A stretch of DNA of 64,000 bases, taken from Oceanobacillus jeddahensis. Lineage in GTDB: Bacteria > Bacillota > Bacilli > Bacillales > Amphibacillaceae. Below the pieces are notes generated by a model. The model was not told where the DNA came from and ran no database searches. It saw only the letters and a list, made by a program, of their open reading frames with translations. The position numbers and the translations under genes were made by a program. Below, piece after piece: positions 1 to 7,586 of this stretch. Within the stretch, counting starts at the first letter, position 1. The number at the start of each line of letters is the position of its first letter. The DNA lies in assembly GCF_000750635.1 (NCBI RefSeq), contig NZ_CCDM010000006.1, positions 329,302 to 393,301 on the forward strand. Reading direction: 5' to 3'.

Positions 1-2
1 TT

Positions 3-317
3 GGACCATGGGTCAGCAAAACAGATGCCGACACACTGAATCATGTCATTAAACCGATCTTGGGAGAACATTTAGAAATAACTGGATTACAACAAATTAT
101 GGCATATCTTTATGGAGATGAAGTTGCTAAATTACAGGGGTTACCGGTTGCTGGGGGCGTACCGCATAGCGCTGGGTATGTGTGCGGGTACTATTTAGTA
201 AAGTATTACCTGCAAAAGACAGGAAAATCGATTGTGGAAGCAACGACACTCTCAGCTGATAAGATATTAAGTGAGGTGGAAGAATATTGGGATGAAGAAA
301 CCATATTACACCGTTAA
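3..317 (+). CDS. DUF2268 putative Zn-dependent protease, C-terminal part
   Basis: The reading frame is open to the left edge of the window, so only the last ~104 codons are present and the start lies outside. The C-terminal motif AGYVCGYYLVKYYLQKTGK resembles the end of DUF2268 proteins, which are predicted zinc proteases; the HExxH motif would lie upstream and cannot be seen. The stop overlaps the next gene, whose start is at 292, so the two are probably translationally coupled. The family call rests on memory of the C-terminal pattern only. Confidence 0.65.
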   Translation, partial: GPWVSKTDADTLNHVIKPILGEHLEITGLQQIMAYLYGDEVAKLQGLPVAGGVPHSAGYVCGYYLVKYYLQKTGKSIVEATTLSADKILSEVEEYWDEETILHR

Positions 318-1077
318 AGATGTAATTGTAATAACTGGCGTAACGAAAAGAACGCTCCATTATTATGATGAAATCAATTTATTAAAGCCGGAGAGTTATT
401 CAGATAAAGGTTACCGGCTGTATAACCAAGAGGATTTAAAAAAATTGCGGACGATTTTAATGTTAAAAGAATTAGACTTGCCACTGAAGGAAATTGCAAC
501 CATTATGCAGATGCCTAAGCAGGAGCAACAAGCTATTTTGGCTGGACATTATCAAGCAGTGCAAATAAAAAAGCAAAACCTTGAGCGGACATTAATGAAT
601 TTAGAAGATTTTATTTCAGGAAAAGATATTTCTTATTTAGACGTTTTTCATGAAGGTAATATTTTGCCATTAAAAGAACAGTATCATGCGGAAGCAAAAT
701 ATGTCTATGGAGACACAGCAAAGTATCAAGAATATGAAAAAAATATAGAACAAATTCCTGAAGAAGAAAGAGCAACCGTATTTGAAGCTTTTGATCAAAA
801 CATGGAAGATGTATTTAAGCAATTTGCCAAGCTTTCAAAGGAATCACTTGCTTCTGAAAAAGTACAGCAGATCGTCCGTGAGTGGAAAAGCTATTTAGAA
901 CAGTTTATGGTTTGTGATACAGAAATTCTCCAATGCATTGCTTATACGTATAAGGATGATGAAGGATTTAAAGCATATATTAATCAATTTGGTGACGATA
1001 AGTTGAATGAATTTATCCATCAAGCTATTATGTGCTATTGTAAAAACGAGCGGCTTTCACATGTAGAAAATAAATGA
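292..1077 (+). CDS. MerR-family regulator with TipAS-like effector domain
   Basis: A 261-residue protein. Residues ~5-75 form a MerR winged helix-turn-helix (YYTVKDV, KRTLHYYDEINLLKP, GYRLYNQED), followed by a coiled-coil linker and a C-terminal domain (~140-255) resembling the TipAS drug-sensing domain of TipAL and Mta. Such proteins activate promoters with long -10/-35 spacers when they bind a hydrophobic or peptide ligand. I chose the ATG at 292 because AGGTGGA lies about 12 nt upstream; an in-frame GTG at 271 would lengthen the protein without a better site. The gene overlaps the preceding protease-like gene. The ligand and target promoters are unknown; the next gene is an oxidoreductase and could be a target. 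Confidence 0.85.
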   Translation: MKKPYYTVKDVIVITGVTKRTLHYYDEINLLKPESYSDKGYRLYNQEDLKKLRTILMLKELDLPLKEIATIMQMPKQEQQAILAGHYQAVQIKKQNLERTLMNLEDFISGKDISYLDVFHEGNILPLKEQYHAEAKYVYGDTAKYQEYEKNIEQIPEEERATVFEAFDQNMEDVFKQFAKLSKESLASEKVQQIVREWKSYLEQFMVCDTEILQCIAYTYKDDEGFKAYINQFGDDKLNEFIHQAIMCYCKNERLSHVENK

Positions 1078-1146
1078 ACACATGATTGAAGCGCCTAAAT
1101 TCAGGGGATAATTAATTAAGAATATGTATAGTCAGATGGAGGTCAT

Positions 1147-2151
1147 ATGATGGCAAACACATTTAAAGCACTTGTCATAGAAAAAGAAAATGAGAATTTG
1201 AATCTAAATGTAAAAGAAATCGAACCTTCTGATTTGCCTGAGGGCGACATTCTGGTCAAAGTAAAATATAGTGGAATTAACTATAAAGACGGACTCGCTG
1301 CTCATCCAAATGGTAATATTGTAAAGGACTACCCTTTTATCCCGGGAATTGATTTAGCAGGAGAAGTGGTTGAATCCAAGGATAATCGTTATCAAGCAGG
1401 TGATGAAGTCATTGTCACCAGCTATGAATTAGGTGTCTCTCATTTTGGCGGCTACAGCGAATATGCGCGTGTTCCAGCAGAGTGGGTTGTCCCACTTCCG
1501 GAAGGGTTACATTTAAAAGAAAGCATGATATTGGGAACAGCTGGTTTTACTGCTGCTTTATCCGTGCAACGATTGGAAGAGAATGGATTGAAACCGGAAA
1601 ATGGACCTGTGCTGGTTACAGGAGCAACAGGCGGCGTCGGGAGTATTGCTATTTCCCTCTTGAAAAAGAAAGGCTATCAGGTAGCAGCAAGTACCGGAAA
1701 AAGCGATGAAGCAGCATATCTGCAACAATTAGGTGCAAATGAAGTGATTGATAGAAAAGAAGTTTATAATGGAAAATTGAAAAAGATGGATAAACAAAAA
1801 TGGGCAGGAGCAGTTGATGCAGCAGGCGGAGAACCGTTAGCTTCCTTACTGGCACAAATCAACTATCGCGGCAGTGTTGCTGTCAGTGGAATGGCAGCTG
1901 GTGTAAATGTTCCTTCAACGGTTTTCCCGTTTATTTTACGCGGTGTTTCCCTGCTTGGGATTGATTCCGTCTATTGTCCAATGGAAGAACGGAAGCATAT
2001 CTGGGAACGGTTAGCTTCCGATCTGAAATTAGATAATCTTGAGGAATTCGTATATAAAGAAGCAGAATTAGAGGACTTGCCGGAGCTGCTGCCATCTGTA
2101 TTAGAGAGTAAACATTTAGGCAGAGTGCTTGTGAATTTAGAAGCTGAATAA
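1147..2151 (+). CDS. Acryloyl-CoA reductase/YhdH-family NADPH:quinone oxidoreductase
   Basis: A 334-residue medium-chain dehydrogenase/reductase without catalytic zinc ligands. The N-terminal GroES-like fold contains YSGINYKDGLA, and the nucleotide-binding motif GATGGVGS lies at residues 159-166. The pattern matches the AcuI/YhdH/YhfP subfamily; AcuI reduces acryloyl-CoA with NADPH, while the Bacillus YhfP substrate is less clear. Ribosome site GGAGGTC is just upstream; an ATG at 1150 is an equally possible start. It appears monocistronic, with its own terminator, and follows the MerR/TipAS regulator. Confidence 0.85.
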   Translation: MMANTFKALVIEKENENLNLNVKEIEPSDLPEGDILVKVKYSGINYKDGLAAHPNGNIVKDYPFIPGIDLAGEVVESKDNRYQAGDEVIVTSYELGVSHFGGYSEYARVPAEWVVPLPEGLHLKESMILGTAGFTAALSVQRLEENGLKPENGPVLVTGATGGVGSIAISLLKKKGYQVAASTGKSDEAAYLQQLGANEVIDRKEVYNGKLKKMDKQKWAGAVDAAGGEPLASLLAQINYRGSVAVSGMAAGVNVPSTVFPFILRGVSLLGIDSVYCPMEERKHIWERLASDLKLDNLEEFVYKEAELEDLPELLPSVLESKHLGRVLVNLEAE

Positions 2152-2163
2152 TGATAGAGAATG

Positions 2164-2201
2164 AAAAAGGAGAGCCGGAAAATAATGGCTCTCCTTTTTA
2201 A
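2164..2201 (+). terminator. Rho-independent terminator
   Basis: Arms AAAAAGGAGAGCC and GGCTCTCCTTTTT pair perfectly around a 10-nt loop and end in a T run. It closes the YhdH-family gene. Confidence 0.9.
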
Positions 2202-2358
2202 ATAGAATCAGGGAATAAAACATTTGCGTCCAGCTGTTGAAAATATGTGCTAAGTACGGTAAAGTGATCAGTATAAGGCAGTTAGCCTGTGTGCTTACTG
2301 TTAATTGGATATTAGCGGATTAGCGTTGCACTTGGAATAAATTAAAGGGGCTGATAAG

Positions 2359-2583
2359 ATGCAGGAAAAACCCGCACCCTTAATAAAGATTATTCTGTTT
2401 TTTATCGTTTCAGGTATGGCACCGGTAATCGTTGGACCCTGGATGTATTTCCAAACGGACGAACCTTTATATTGGGCGTTCCCTCTTATTGGAGCAGGGG
2501 GGATAGTTGTATCTGTTTACCGTCTGAAGCAACGAAAAAAGTATAATGAATATCGTAATCATTTAAACGGAAAAGACAGCTAA
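2359..2583 (+). CDS. Small two-helix membrane protein, unknown
   Basis: A 74-residue protein with two hydrophobic segments (about residues 7-29 and 36-56) and a short basic, charged C-terminus (RLKQRKKYNEYR). The ribosome site AAAGGGG is well placed. It is monocistronic, with a hairpin terminator downstream. I do not recognise the family and assign no function. Confidence 0.6.
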   Translation: MQEKPAPLIKIILFFIVSGMAPVIVGPWMYFQTDEPLYWAFPLIGAGGIVVSVYRLKQRKKYNEYRNHLNGKDS

Positions 2584-2655
2584 TTCTATTTTTTTATTTC
2601 TTTTCCTGATCATCCAAGTAATTCAGATAACTTAATATCCGTATTATTTATATAT

Positions 2656-2692
2656 CAATCTTTTCCCGGGCAGTTTAGGAAAAGATTTTTTC
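2656..2692 (+). terminator. Rho-independent terminator
   Basis: Arms AATCTTTTCC and GGAAAAGATT are followed by TTTT. It lies between the small membrane protein and the YitT gene. Confidence 0.75.
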
Positions 2693-2753
2693 GGGTGTAA
2701 TCCAGCCGCTTTGAATACTCATTCACACAACTTAATACAAGGAGGAATAATGT

Positions 2754-3689
2754 ATGAAGAACTATGTATTTTTAATTGCCGGCACTTTTTTCTTTGCCGC
2801 TTCTGTAGCTGTTTTTGCTATGCCAAACTCTTTGGCAGAGGGCGGAGTACCGGGACTGTCCCTGCTTATCTATCATGAAACAGATATATCACCTGCAATG
2901 ACAACGTTTATTCTGAATACAGTTATTCTTCTGATCGGATTTCGGTATTTACCAAAAGATATGATTATCAAATCACTCGTAACCATCCCGCTATTTTCAT
3001 TTTTTATATACATCCTCGAAGATTTAACTTCAGGAATACCAGACCCCCTTCTGGCAGCAATCTTTGCAGGCGTATTTACCGGTGTCGGCTTTGGACTTAT
3101 TTTCCGTTCAGGAAGCACGACCGGAGGGACATCGACCATCGCCCGCATGTTAAACTATAAATTCGGCTGGGAATTGACAGGAACCAATTTTGTTTTGGAT
3201 GCGTCTGTTGTCGTTGCCGGGATTTTTGTGATTGGCCCCGTGTATACGATGTATACGGTGCTTGCACTATTTATTGGAAAAAGGGTAACGGACTATGTAT
3301 TAGAAGGTTTTGAAGCAAAAAGAGTGGTGCATATTTTTTCCAATAAAACAAAAGAAGTGGAAAATGCACTGCAAACAAGTCTGGGTACGCATACGACTGT
3401 ATTAAAAGCAGAGAAAAATGCAGATGGCGTCGAGGAAAATCTGATTTACGTCGCCATCCCGAAGCAGCGGTTATTCTATCTGAAAAAACTGGTCAGCAGT
3501 ATTGACGAAAATGCATTTACAGTGGTGCACACCGTAAAAGACGTGACCGGAGGAAGCTTTGCAGAAGCTCATCATCCTGGTCAGAAGACATTCCGAAGCA
3601 AGATACTGGAACGCCGTTATTATAAGAAGCAGGCGGATGAAGAGAGTTTTACACCGACTGCTGATGCCGCTATTGAACGCAAAAAGTAA
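2754..3689 (+). CDS. YitT family membrane protein (DUF161 + DUF2179)
   Basis: A 311-residue protein. Residues ~1-180 hold about five hydrophobic helices with the conserved glycine-rich stretch GLIFRSGSTTGGTSTIAR, typical of the YitT membrane domain. Residues ~210-275 match the soluble DUF2179 domain (VHTVKDVTGG near its end). Members are abundant in Bacillaceae and their molecular function is unsettled. AGGAGGAATAATGT precedes the ATG. The C-terminal tail of ~35 residues is charged and variable. No obvious plus-strand terminator follows directly. Confidence 0.9.
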   Translation: MKNYVFLIAGTFFFAASVAVFAMPNSLAEGGVPGLSLLIYHETDISPAMTTFILNTVILLIGFRYLPKDMIIKSLVTIPLFSFFIYILEDLTSGIPDPLLAAIFAGVFTGVGFGLIFRSGSTTGGTSTIARMLNYKFGWELTGTNFVLDASVVVAGIFVIGPVYTMYTVLALFIGKRVTDYVLEGFEAKRVVHIFSNKTKEVENALQTSLGTHTTVLKAEKNADGVEENLIYVAIPKQRLFYLKKLVSSIDENAFTVVHTVKDVTGGSFAEAHHPGQKTFRSKILERRYYKKQADEESFTPTADAAIERKK

Positions 3690-3751
3690 AATCTTTTTCA
3701 GGATATATTCTTTCGTTGTACTCTACCGCTCGTGCTTCGCTTATATTTCAT

Positions 3752-3780
3752 TTGTCTTTCTTCCTGTTTTCGAGTATAAT
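3752..3780 (+). promoter_or_regulatory. Sigma-A promoter of the antisense antitoxin RNA
   Basis: TTGTCT, a 17-nt spacer and a perfect TATAAT. No open reading frame with a ribosome site follows, but a strong terminator sits ~145 bp downstream, so the product is expected to be a small RNA. Confidence 0.75.
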
Positions 3781-3797
3781 TTTAATATAGAATCGTA

Positions 3798-3836
3798 TAA
3801 TAATAAAAAACCGTTTGGTGTGTCAGCACCAAACGG
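3798..3836 (-). terminator. Terminator for the toxin mRNA (minus strand)
   Basis: Hairpin CCGTTTGGTG / CACCAAACGG followed on the minus strand by TTTTTTATTATTA. It would end a toxin mRNA of roughly 280 nt that fully overlaps the antisense RNA's 3' part. Confidence 0.7.
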
Positions 3837-3881
3837 TACAATAAACCAATTCTCTATTCGAGGGTTGGCGTTTTAGTTATG

Positions 3882-3926
3882 AAATAACCCCTAACGCCTG
3901 GTAAGCATATGAGGGGTTATTTTTTA
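3882..3926 (+). terminator. Terminator of the antitoxin RNA
   Basis: Arms AAATAACCCCT and AGGGGTTATTT, a 19-nt loop and a plus-strand T run. The hairpin lies at the 3' edge of the toxin coding sequence on the opposite strand. Confidence 0.85.
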
Positions 3927-4061
3927 TTGTTATCAGACATGATAAACGCAATTAATGATCCAAATGAAATCATCAATATTAATACGTTTTCAATATTCAT
4001 TAGCGTCACCTCCCTTCTCTTGAAAGACAAGAAGGTATAACGGTGCGCGCCCCTCATATGC
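3905..4061 (-). promoter_or_regulatory. Long-distance 5'-3' pairing element of the toxin mRNA
   Basis: The 12-nt sequence GCATATGAGGGG in the toxin mRNA 5' UTR (plus coordinates 4050-4061) is perfectly complementary to CCCCTCATATGC just after the toxin stop (3905-3916). Such 5'-3' pairing keeps full-length type I toxin mRNAs untranslated in several systems. Here the same bases are also used by the antisense terminator hairpin. Confidence 0.65.
3917..4000 (-). CDS. Holin-like type I toxin peptide
   Basis: A 27-residue peptide, MNIENVLILMISFGSLIAFI, ending MSDNNKK. The pattern (short polar N-terminus, LMISFG-LIAFI helix, Lys-Lys end) is that of the 'putative holin-like toxin' family (TxpA/BsrG/YonT type) that disturbs the membrane. 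A perfect ribosome site, GGGAGGTGAC, lies 4-5 nt before the ATG. Overlapping TATACT-like -10 hexamers occur at 4083-4093 on the minus strand. A convergent antisense RNA overlaps the 3' end. Neighbouring genes are unrelated, so it is a free-standing TA locus. Confidence 0.85.
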   Translation of the reverse strand: MNIENVLILMISFGSLIAFIMSDNNKK

Positions 4062-4150
4062 AATTGGTTTATTGATAAATTTAGTATAGTATACAAATTG
4101 GTAATGAAGTTCTATTCTATAAGAGAATTTACGCTCTTTTTTATCGAATC

Positions 4151-4348
4151 TTAATTCTTCTTTTCTCTAAAAAATTGCCAGTAAACAGAGTAAGGAATAA
4201 TCACCCCAATCAAAAGAAAAAATTTTTGAACAACAATATCTGCTTCTCCTCGCCAATTAAAATGAATCGGAATCGAATCAGGCAAAAATAAAATAATGCC
4301 AAACAAAATAACAAACATGATTAAAAATACCGCGATATCCTTTTTCAT
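4151..4348 (-). CDS. Small membrane protein, DUF1648-like
   Basis: A 65-residue protein with two hydrophobic helices (about 4-24 and 41-59) separated by LPDSIPIHFNWRGEAD. The IPIHFNWRGEAD motif is the hallmark of the DUF1648 domain, found alone or in SdpI-type immunity proteins. Three consecutive ATGs follow AGGAGA; I chose the third (4348) because its spacing is best. It starts right after the ABC permease stop and ends the minus-strand TetR-controlled group. Confidence 0.75.
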   Translation of the reverse strand: MKKDIAVFLIMFVILFGIILFLPDSIPIHFNWRGEADIVVQKFFLLIGVIIPYSVYWQFFREKKN

Positions 4349-4359
4349 CATCATTCTCC

Positions 4360-5922
4360 TTATATAAATTTTATCGTGCAGGTCCGCTGATAAAAATACA
4401 TAGCTAGACCGAGCAATAGAATGCAAAGTGCCAGATAAATCACAAACAACGGGAGCATCTGAAATAAAATAAGTCCTAGCGGCACGATCATCAATGTCAT
4501 CCCGGTAAATGCTGCTATCAAAACAGGCGGGCTTTGTTTAACAATATACATATCGTTTTTCCAGCTGAAATGTGGATAGAAATAATTCAGCATCAATCCA
4601 AATGTCGTGATAAAAGCGGAATAGCTTACTGGAATAAGGATGGCCCAGATCAGCTGCTCTATCGTTGGGGATAAACGGATGATATAAGCTAGGATGCTAA
4701 TAGCAAAACCAATAAAATGCAGGGAAAAGGTACAGGCTAATTTAGCATGGACCACCCTTTTTTGCTCAATCGGCAGTGTTTTTAAAATCCAGACTTTATT
4801 CCCTTCCATGGATAGTGCAGCAGCTGCCGGATTACTGATTAACAGCATTGCTGCAACAACCATGGGAAATAGATTGGCAACGGTTTCTATAGAAACAGGA
4901 AGCGGAATAATCTTTGTTAATTTTTCAAATCCAAACAGAAGTAATGCCATACTAATAAAAACTAACAGCACGGTGCCTAATATCGAGTTCAGCAAGTAGT
5001 TGTAAGAGCTGAATAAAGCAGTTATTTCCTTTTTCCATAAAGCAACGAAGATACGTCGCTGTTTGATCGTTCGCGGTTTCATATGGTTGGTGCTTTTTAA
5101 AGCGAGAAGGCGCAGGTTCAATCTGCGATAGTATCTGCTGCCGAAAAAGGTAAGCACTAAAAACAATAAACCGCTGATAAAGAGAAAAGTTAGAATAGAA
5201 AAGCTGTCTGCAATGCTGTTAAATTGAAATAAGACAGAAGGCAGATACATAGTTGTCATCTGACTATATACAACGGTTCCGATATCTTGCATGCTATCTG
5301 TTTGGTTAGATTGCGTCATGATAAAATAGCTGAAAGCACTTAATAGACACAGAGATAAACAGACAGCAATCAGATTCATTTGCCGAAAATAAGCCGCCAT
5401 TCGATAAACGAGACTTCCAAAAATGACACCGATACAAATTGGAATCACAGGGGCAACCAGCGCTGTGATGCAAAACAGGATAATTAAAATCAGCGAGACA
5501 AGAGCATTTGTGGCCCAGACGAATAAAACAGGCAGGCTGAATAACAGACCAATCAGTAAATTGAAAAAATAGAGGTGAAGCAGCTTGCTGATAAAAATTT
5601 CTTTTTCACTGACGGGATAAGCAGCCAGCTGTTCAAAATCGCTGCTGCCAAAGATTGTTCCATTCGCTCGTAACAACGATAAGAAAACCATCATGATGCT
5701 GGAAACAGAAAGCATGTATCCCGGAATCATAGCTGTCTGGCCAAGACTGACCAATGTTTTGGCTGTCAGTATATTATAAGTAAGCAGAAGTATTCCCATA
5801 AGAAGCAGAACAACAGCCGTTATTTTTCCTCCATTTCCTTGCTTACCGGAACGAAATAAATCATGGAGATGAATGCTGTTGGCAAGGTCATTTTTAAATA
5901 ATATCCATATTTTTTGATTCAT
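4360..5922 (-). CDS. ABC-2 type exporter permease
   Basis: A 520-residue, very hydrophobic protein with about twelve predicted helices. There is a soluble basic stretch around residues 270-300 (KSTNHMKPRTIKQRRIF), consistent with two fused permease halves. Its 5' end overlaps the ATPase gene by 29 bp, so the two form one transporter. The cargo is not evident. The set lies under the TetR regulator upstream, suggesting an inducible drug or lipid exporter. Confidence 0.8.
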   Translation of the reverse strand: MNQKIWILFKNDLANSIHLHDLFRSGKQGNGGKITAVVLLLMGILLLTYNILTAKTLVSLGQTAMIPGYMLSVSSIMMVFLSLLRANGTIFGSSDFEQLAAYPVSEKEIFISKLLHLYFFNLLIGLLFSLPVLFVWATNALVSLILIILFCITALVAPVIPICIGVIFGSLVYRMAAYFRQMNLIAVCLSLCLLSAFSYFIMTQSNQTDSMQDIGTVVYSQMTTMYLPSVLFQFNSIADSFSILTFLFISGLLFLVLTFFGSRYYRRLNLRLLALKSTNHMKPRTIKQRRIFVALWKKEITALFSSYNYLLNSILGTVLLVFISMALLLFGFEKLTKIIPLPVSIETVANLFPMVVAAMLLISNPAAAALSMEGNKVWILKTLPIEQKRVVHAKLACTFSLHFIGFAISILAYIIRLSPTIEQLIWAILIPVSYSAFITTFGLMLNYFYPHFSWKNDMYIVKQSPPVLIAAFTGMTLMIVPLGLILFQMLPLFVIYLALCILLLGLAMYFYQRTCTIKFI

Positions 5923-6625
5923 TGCGAACCTCCAGGAAAATGTCTTCTAAGGTTTTTGAGCCGGCAACCTCTTCCATTAAGCCGTTTTTGACAAGCTTTC
6001 CTTTATGAATAATGGCTACCTTATTACAAAGCTTCTGGGCAACTTCTAAGACGTGCGTAGAAAAGAACACGGCACCGCCATTATCTGCATGCTTCTGCAT
6101 CAGTTTTTTTAATTGAAAGGAAGCAGTTGGATCCAGGCCGACAAATGGTTCATCCAAGATAAATAGGGATGGCTGAGGTACCAGAGCAGCAATGACTGCA
6201 ATCCGCTGTTTCATTCCATGAGAGTAGGAAGCGATGCTGTGATGGAGCTTGCCAGTCATTTCGAACAGGCTGCTGTATTTTTCGATGGATGATTCTCTTT
6301 CAGAAAGAGAAACCTCAAAAATATCCGCTATAAAGTTGATATACTGCATGCCGGTTAAATGCTCATAAAGGTCTGGGGTATCTGGGATATAAGCCATTCT
6401 TTTCTTACAAAGAACAGGATCGTTTTTCATGGAGTAACCATCAATCGAGATTTCTCCCTCATTAAATGGATGAATACCAACAATTGATTTGATCATCGTG
6501 GATTTTCCTGCTCCATTCGCTCCAATAAATCCGTAAATATCGCCGCTTTGAACGTGAAGGTTAATATCTGTAATTGCCTTTGTACCGTCTTCGTATATTT
6601 TTGAAACATGATTTGCTTTTAACAT
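5894..6625 (-). CDS. ABC transporter ATP-binding protein
   Basis: A 243-residue nucleotide-binding subunit. Walker A GANGAGKST begins at residue 35, the signature is YSHGMKQR (~134) and Walker B is LFILDEP (~154). The variant signature SHGMKQR is typical of ABC-2 export ATPases such as the CcmA/NatA group. It is translated first, overlapping the permease gene. A TetR operator copy lies in its leader at 6639-6657. Confidence 0.92.
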   Translation of the reverse strand: MLKANHVSKIYEDGTKAITDINLHVQSGDIYGFIGANGAGKSTMIKSIVGIHPFNEGEISIDGYSMKNDPVLCKKRMAYIPDTPDLYEHLTGMQYINFIADIFEVSLSERESSIEKYSSLFEMTGKLHHSIASYSHGMKQRIAVIAALVPQPSLFILDEPFVGLDPTASFQLKKLMQKHADNGGAVFFSTHVLEVAQKLCNKVAIIHKGKLVKNGLMEEVAGSKTLEDIFLEVRNESKNMDII

Positions 6626-6638
6626 AAATTCCCTCCTA

Positions 6639-6657
6639 TTGACAAAATGTCAGTCGT
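6639..6657 (-). promoter_or_regulatory. TetR operator copy upstream of the ABC genes
   Basis: TTGACAAAATGTCAGTCGT contains the palindrome TGACA-AAA-TGTCA and shares its flank (CAGTCGT) with a second site at 7348-7366 upstream of the TetR gene. It lies just before the ATPase ribosome site. Confidence 0.7.
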
Positions 6658-6693
6658 AGTGATAAAAGAAACCAATGAAGTAAGGTACATTGG

Positions 6694-7314
6694 TTACCAA
6701 TTTAAAATCGATTCTTCAATCCCCAGCGTTTTTGCTAAAACTCCCTTAAAAGCTTCTAGGTAAATTTCCATTTCTTCTACAGCTAATTTTTTTAGCTTGA
6801 GGTCATTTGAAACAAAAACATATCCTGTTACTAAAAAATGAGCAGTTTCATAAGGGTAAGCTACTTGAAAAACATTCTGCTCTTTTCCTTCCACTATCAC
6901 TTTTGTAAATAAAGGAAGCAGATTTTCAATAAATTTATGATAAAAACGGTCCATCATATATCTGTTTTCTTCCAGCTGAACAGTTTCCTGCAAAGTAACT
7001 TTCTCCTCTGTAACCGAATCTTCTTGAATAATCGTTGTTTGTAAAAACTGTTTTAACTTCTCTATTGGGCTCAATGAAGTATCGTTAACGATTATTTCCA
7101 TCTGCAGGATAAGTGGCTTAACAGATTTTTCAACCAGGATATAAAGAATTTCTTCTTTATTTTTAAAGTGATAATAAAGCAGTCCTCGTGAAATTCCTAC
7201 TTGGTTGATAATATCCTGTGTAGTTGTCTGCAAGTAGCCTTTTTCTGTAAACAGCTTCATCGAAGCATCAAGGATTTCAGCTTTTCGAACTTCAGGTAAT
7301 TTCACATCTCTCAT
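6694..7314 (-). CDS. TetR/AcrR-family transcriptional regulator
   Basis: A 206-residue protein. The N-terminal helix-turn-helix spans about residues 10-55 (ILDASMKLFTEKGY, ISRGLLYYHFKNKEEIL); the rest is an all-helical ligand domain. It lies upstream of, and on the same strand as, the ABC exporter. Matched operator-like palindromes flank the gene on both sides, so self-regulation plus control of the transporter is likely. The inducer is unknown. Confidence 0.9.
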   Translation of the reverse strand: MRDVKLPEVRKAEILDASMKLFTEKGYLQTTTQDIINQVGISRGLLYYHFKNKEEILYILVEKSVKPLILQMEIIVNDTSLSPIEKLKQFLQTTIIQEDSVTEEKVTLQETVQLEENRYMMDRFYHKFIENLLPLFTKVIVEGKEQNVFQVAYPYETAHFLVTGYVFVSNDLKLKKLAVEEMEIYLEAFKGVLAKTLGIEESILNW

Positions 7315-7347
7315 GTTATATACCTCCTTTGAGGATAGTATATACAG

Positions 7348-7366
7348 ACGACTGACAAAATGTCAA
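7348..7366 (-). promoter_or_regulatory. TetR operator copy upstream of the regulator gene
   Basis: ACGACTGACAAAATGTCAA is the second copy of the palindrome found at 6639-6657, in the opposite orientation. It sits ~35 bp before the tetR start codon, in the expected promoter region. Confidence 0.7.
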
Positions 7367-7488
7367 TATAGTGATGTTAAATATTTAATAGCCAACTGCT
7401 TTCATGTCATTGATTCAACTGATTTTGATACATTTATTAGGTATACGTAATAACTTGTAGTCTGTAAGTATAGTTTTTAAAAATTATC

Positions 7489-7553
7489 TTGACAAGATCA
7501 TCTTTTTAATCAATAATGATAATCGTTATCAATGATAATGATTATCATTATCA
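7489..7553 (+). promoter_or_regulatory. Promoter with overlapping Fur boxes for the siderophore operon
   Basis: TTGACA (7489-7494), a 17-nt spacer and AATAAT (7512-7517). Immediately after lie TGATAATCGTTATCA (7517-7531), TGATAATGATTATCA (7533-7547) and TGATTATCATTATCA (7539-7553), near-perfect copies of the Fur consensus. Iron-loaded Fur would block transcription of the operon starting at 7587. Confidence 0.92.
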
Positions 7554-7586
7554 AAAATAAAATGTCATAAAAAAGGAGGAGAGCCA

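Larger units (their letters stand above)
3787..3926 (+). ncRNA. Putative type I antitoxin RNA, antisense to the toxin mRNA 3' end
   Basis: The RNA is inferred from the promoter at 3752-3780 and the terminator at 3882-3926, giving about 140 nt. It includes an internal hairpin (CCGTTTGGTG / CACCAAACGG, 3811-3836) and overlaps the last codons and 3' UTR of the convergent minus-strand toxin gene. This layout is that of txpA/RatA and bsrG/SR4 in Bacillus subtilis. Expression is not shown by the sequence. Confidence 0.7.

Noticed and set aside
3559..3876. A plus-strand frame running from the YitT gene into the antitoxin region
   Set aside because: It overlaps yitT in another frame and crosses the promoter and hairpin of the antisense RNA; no ribosome site or family pattern.
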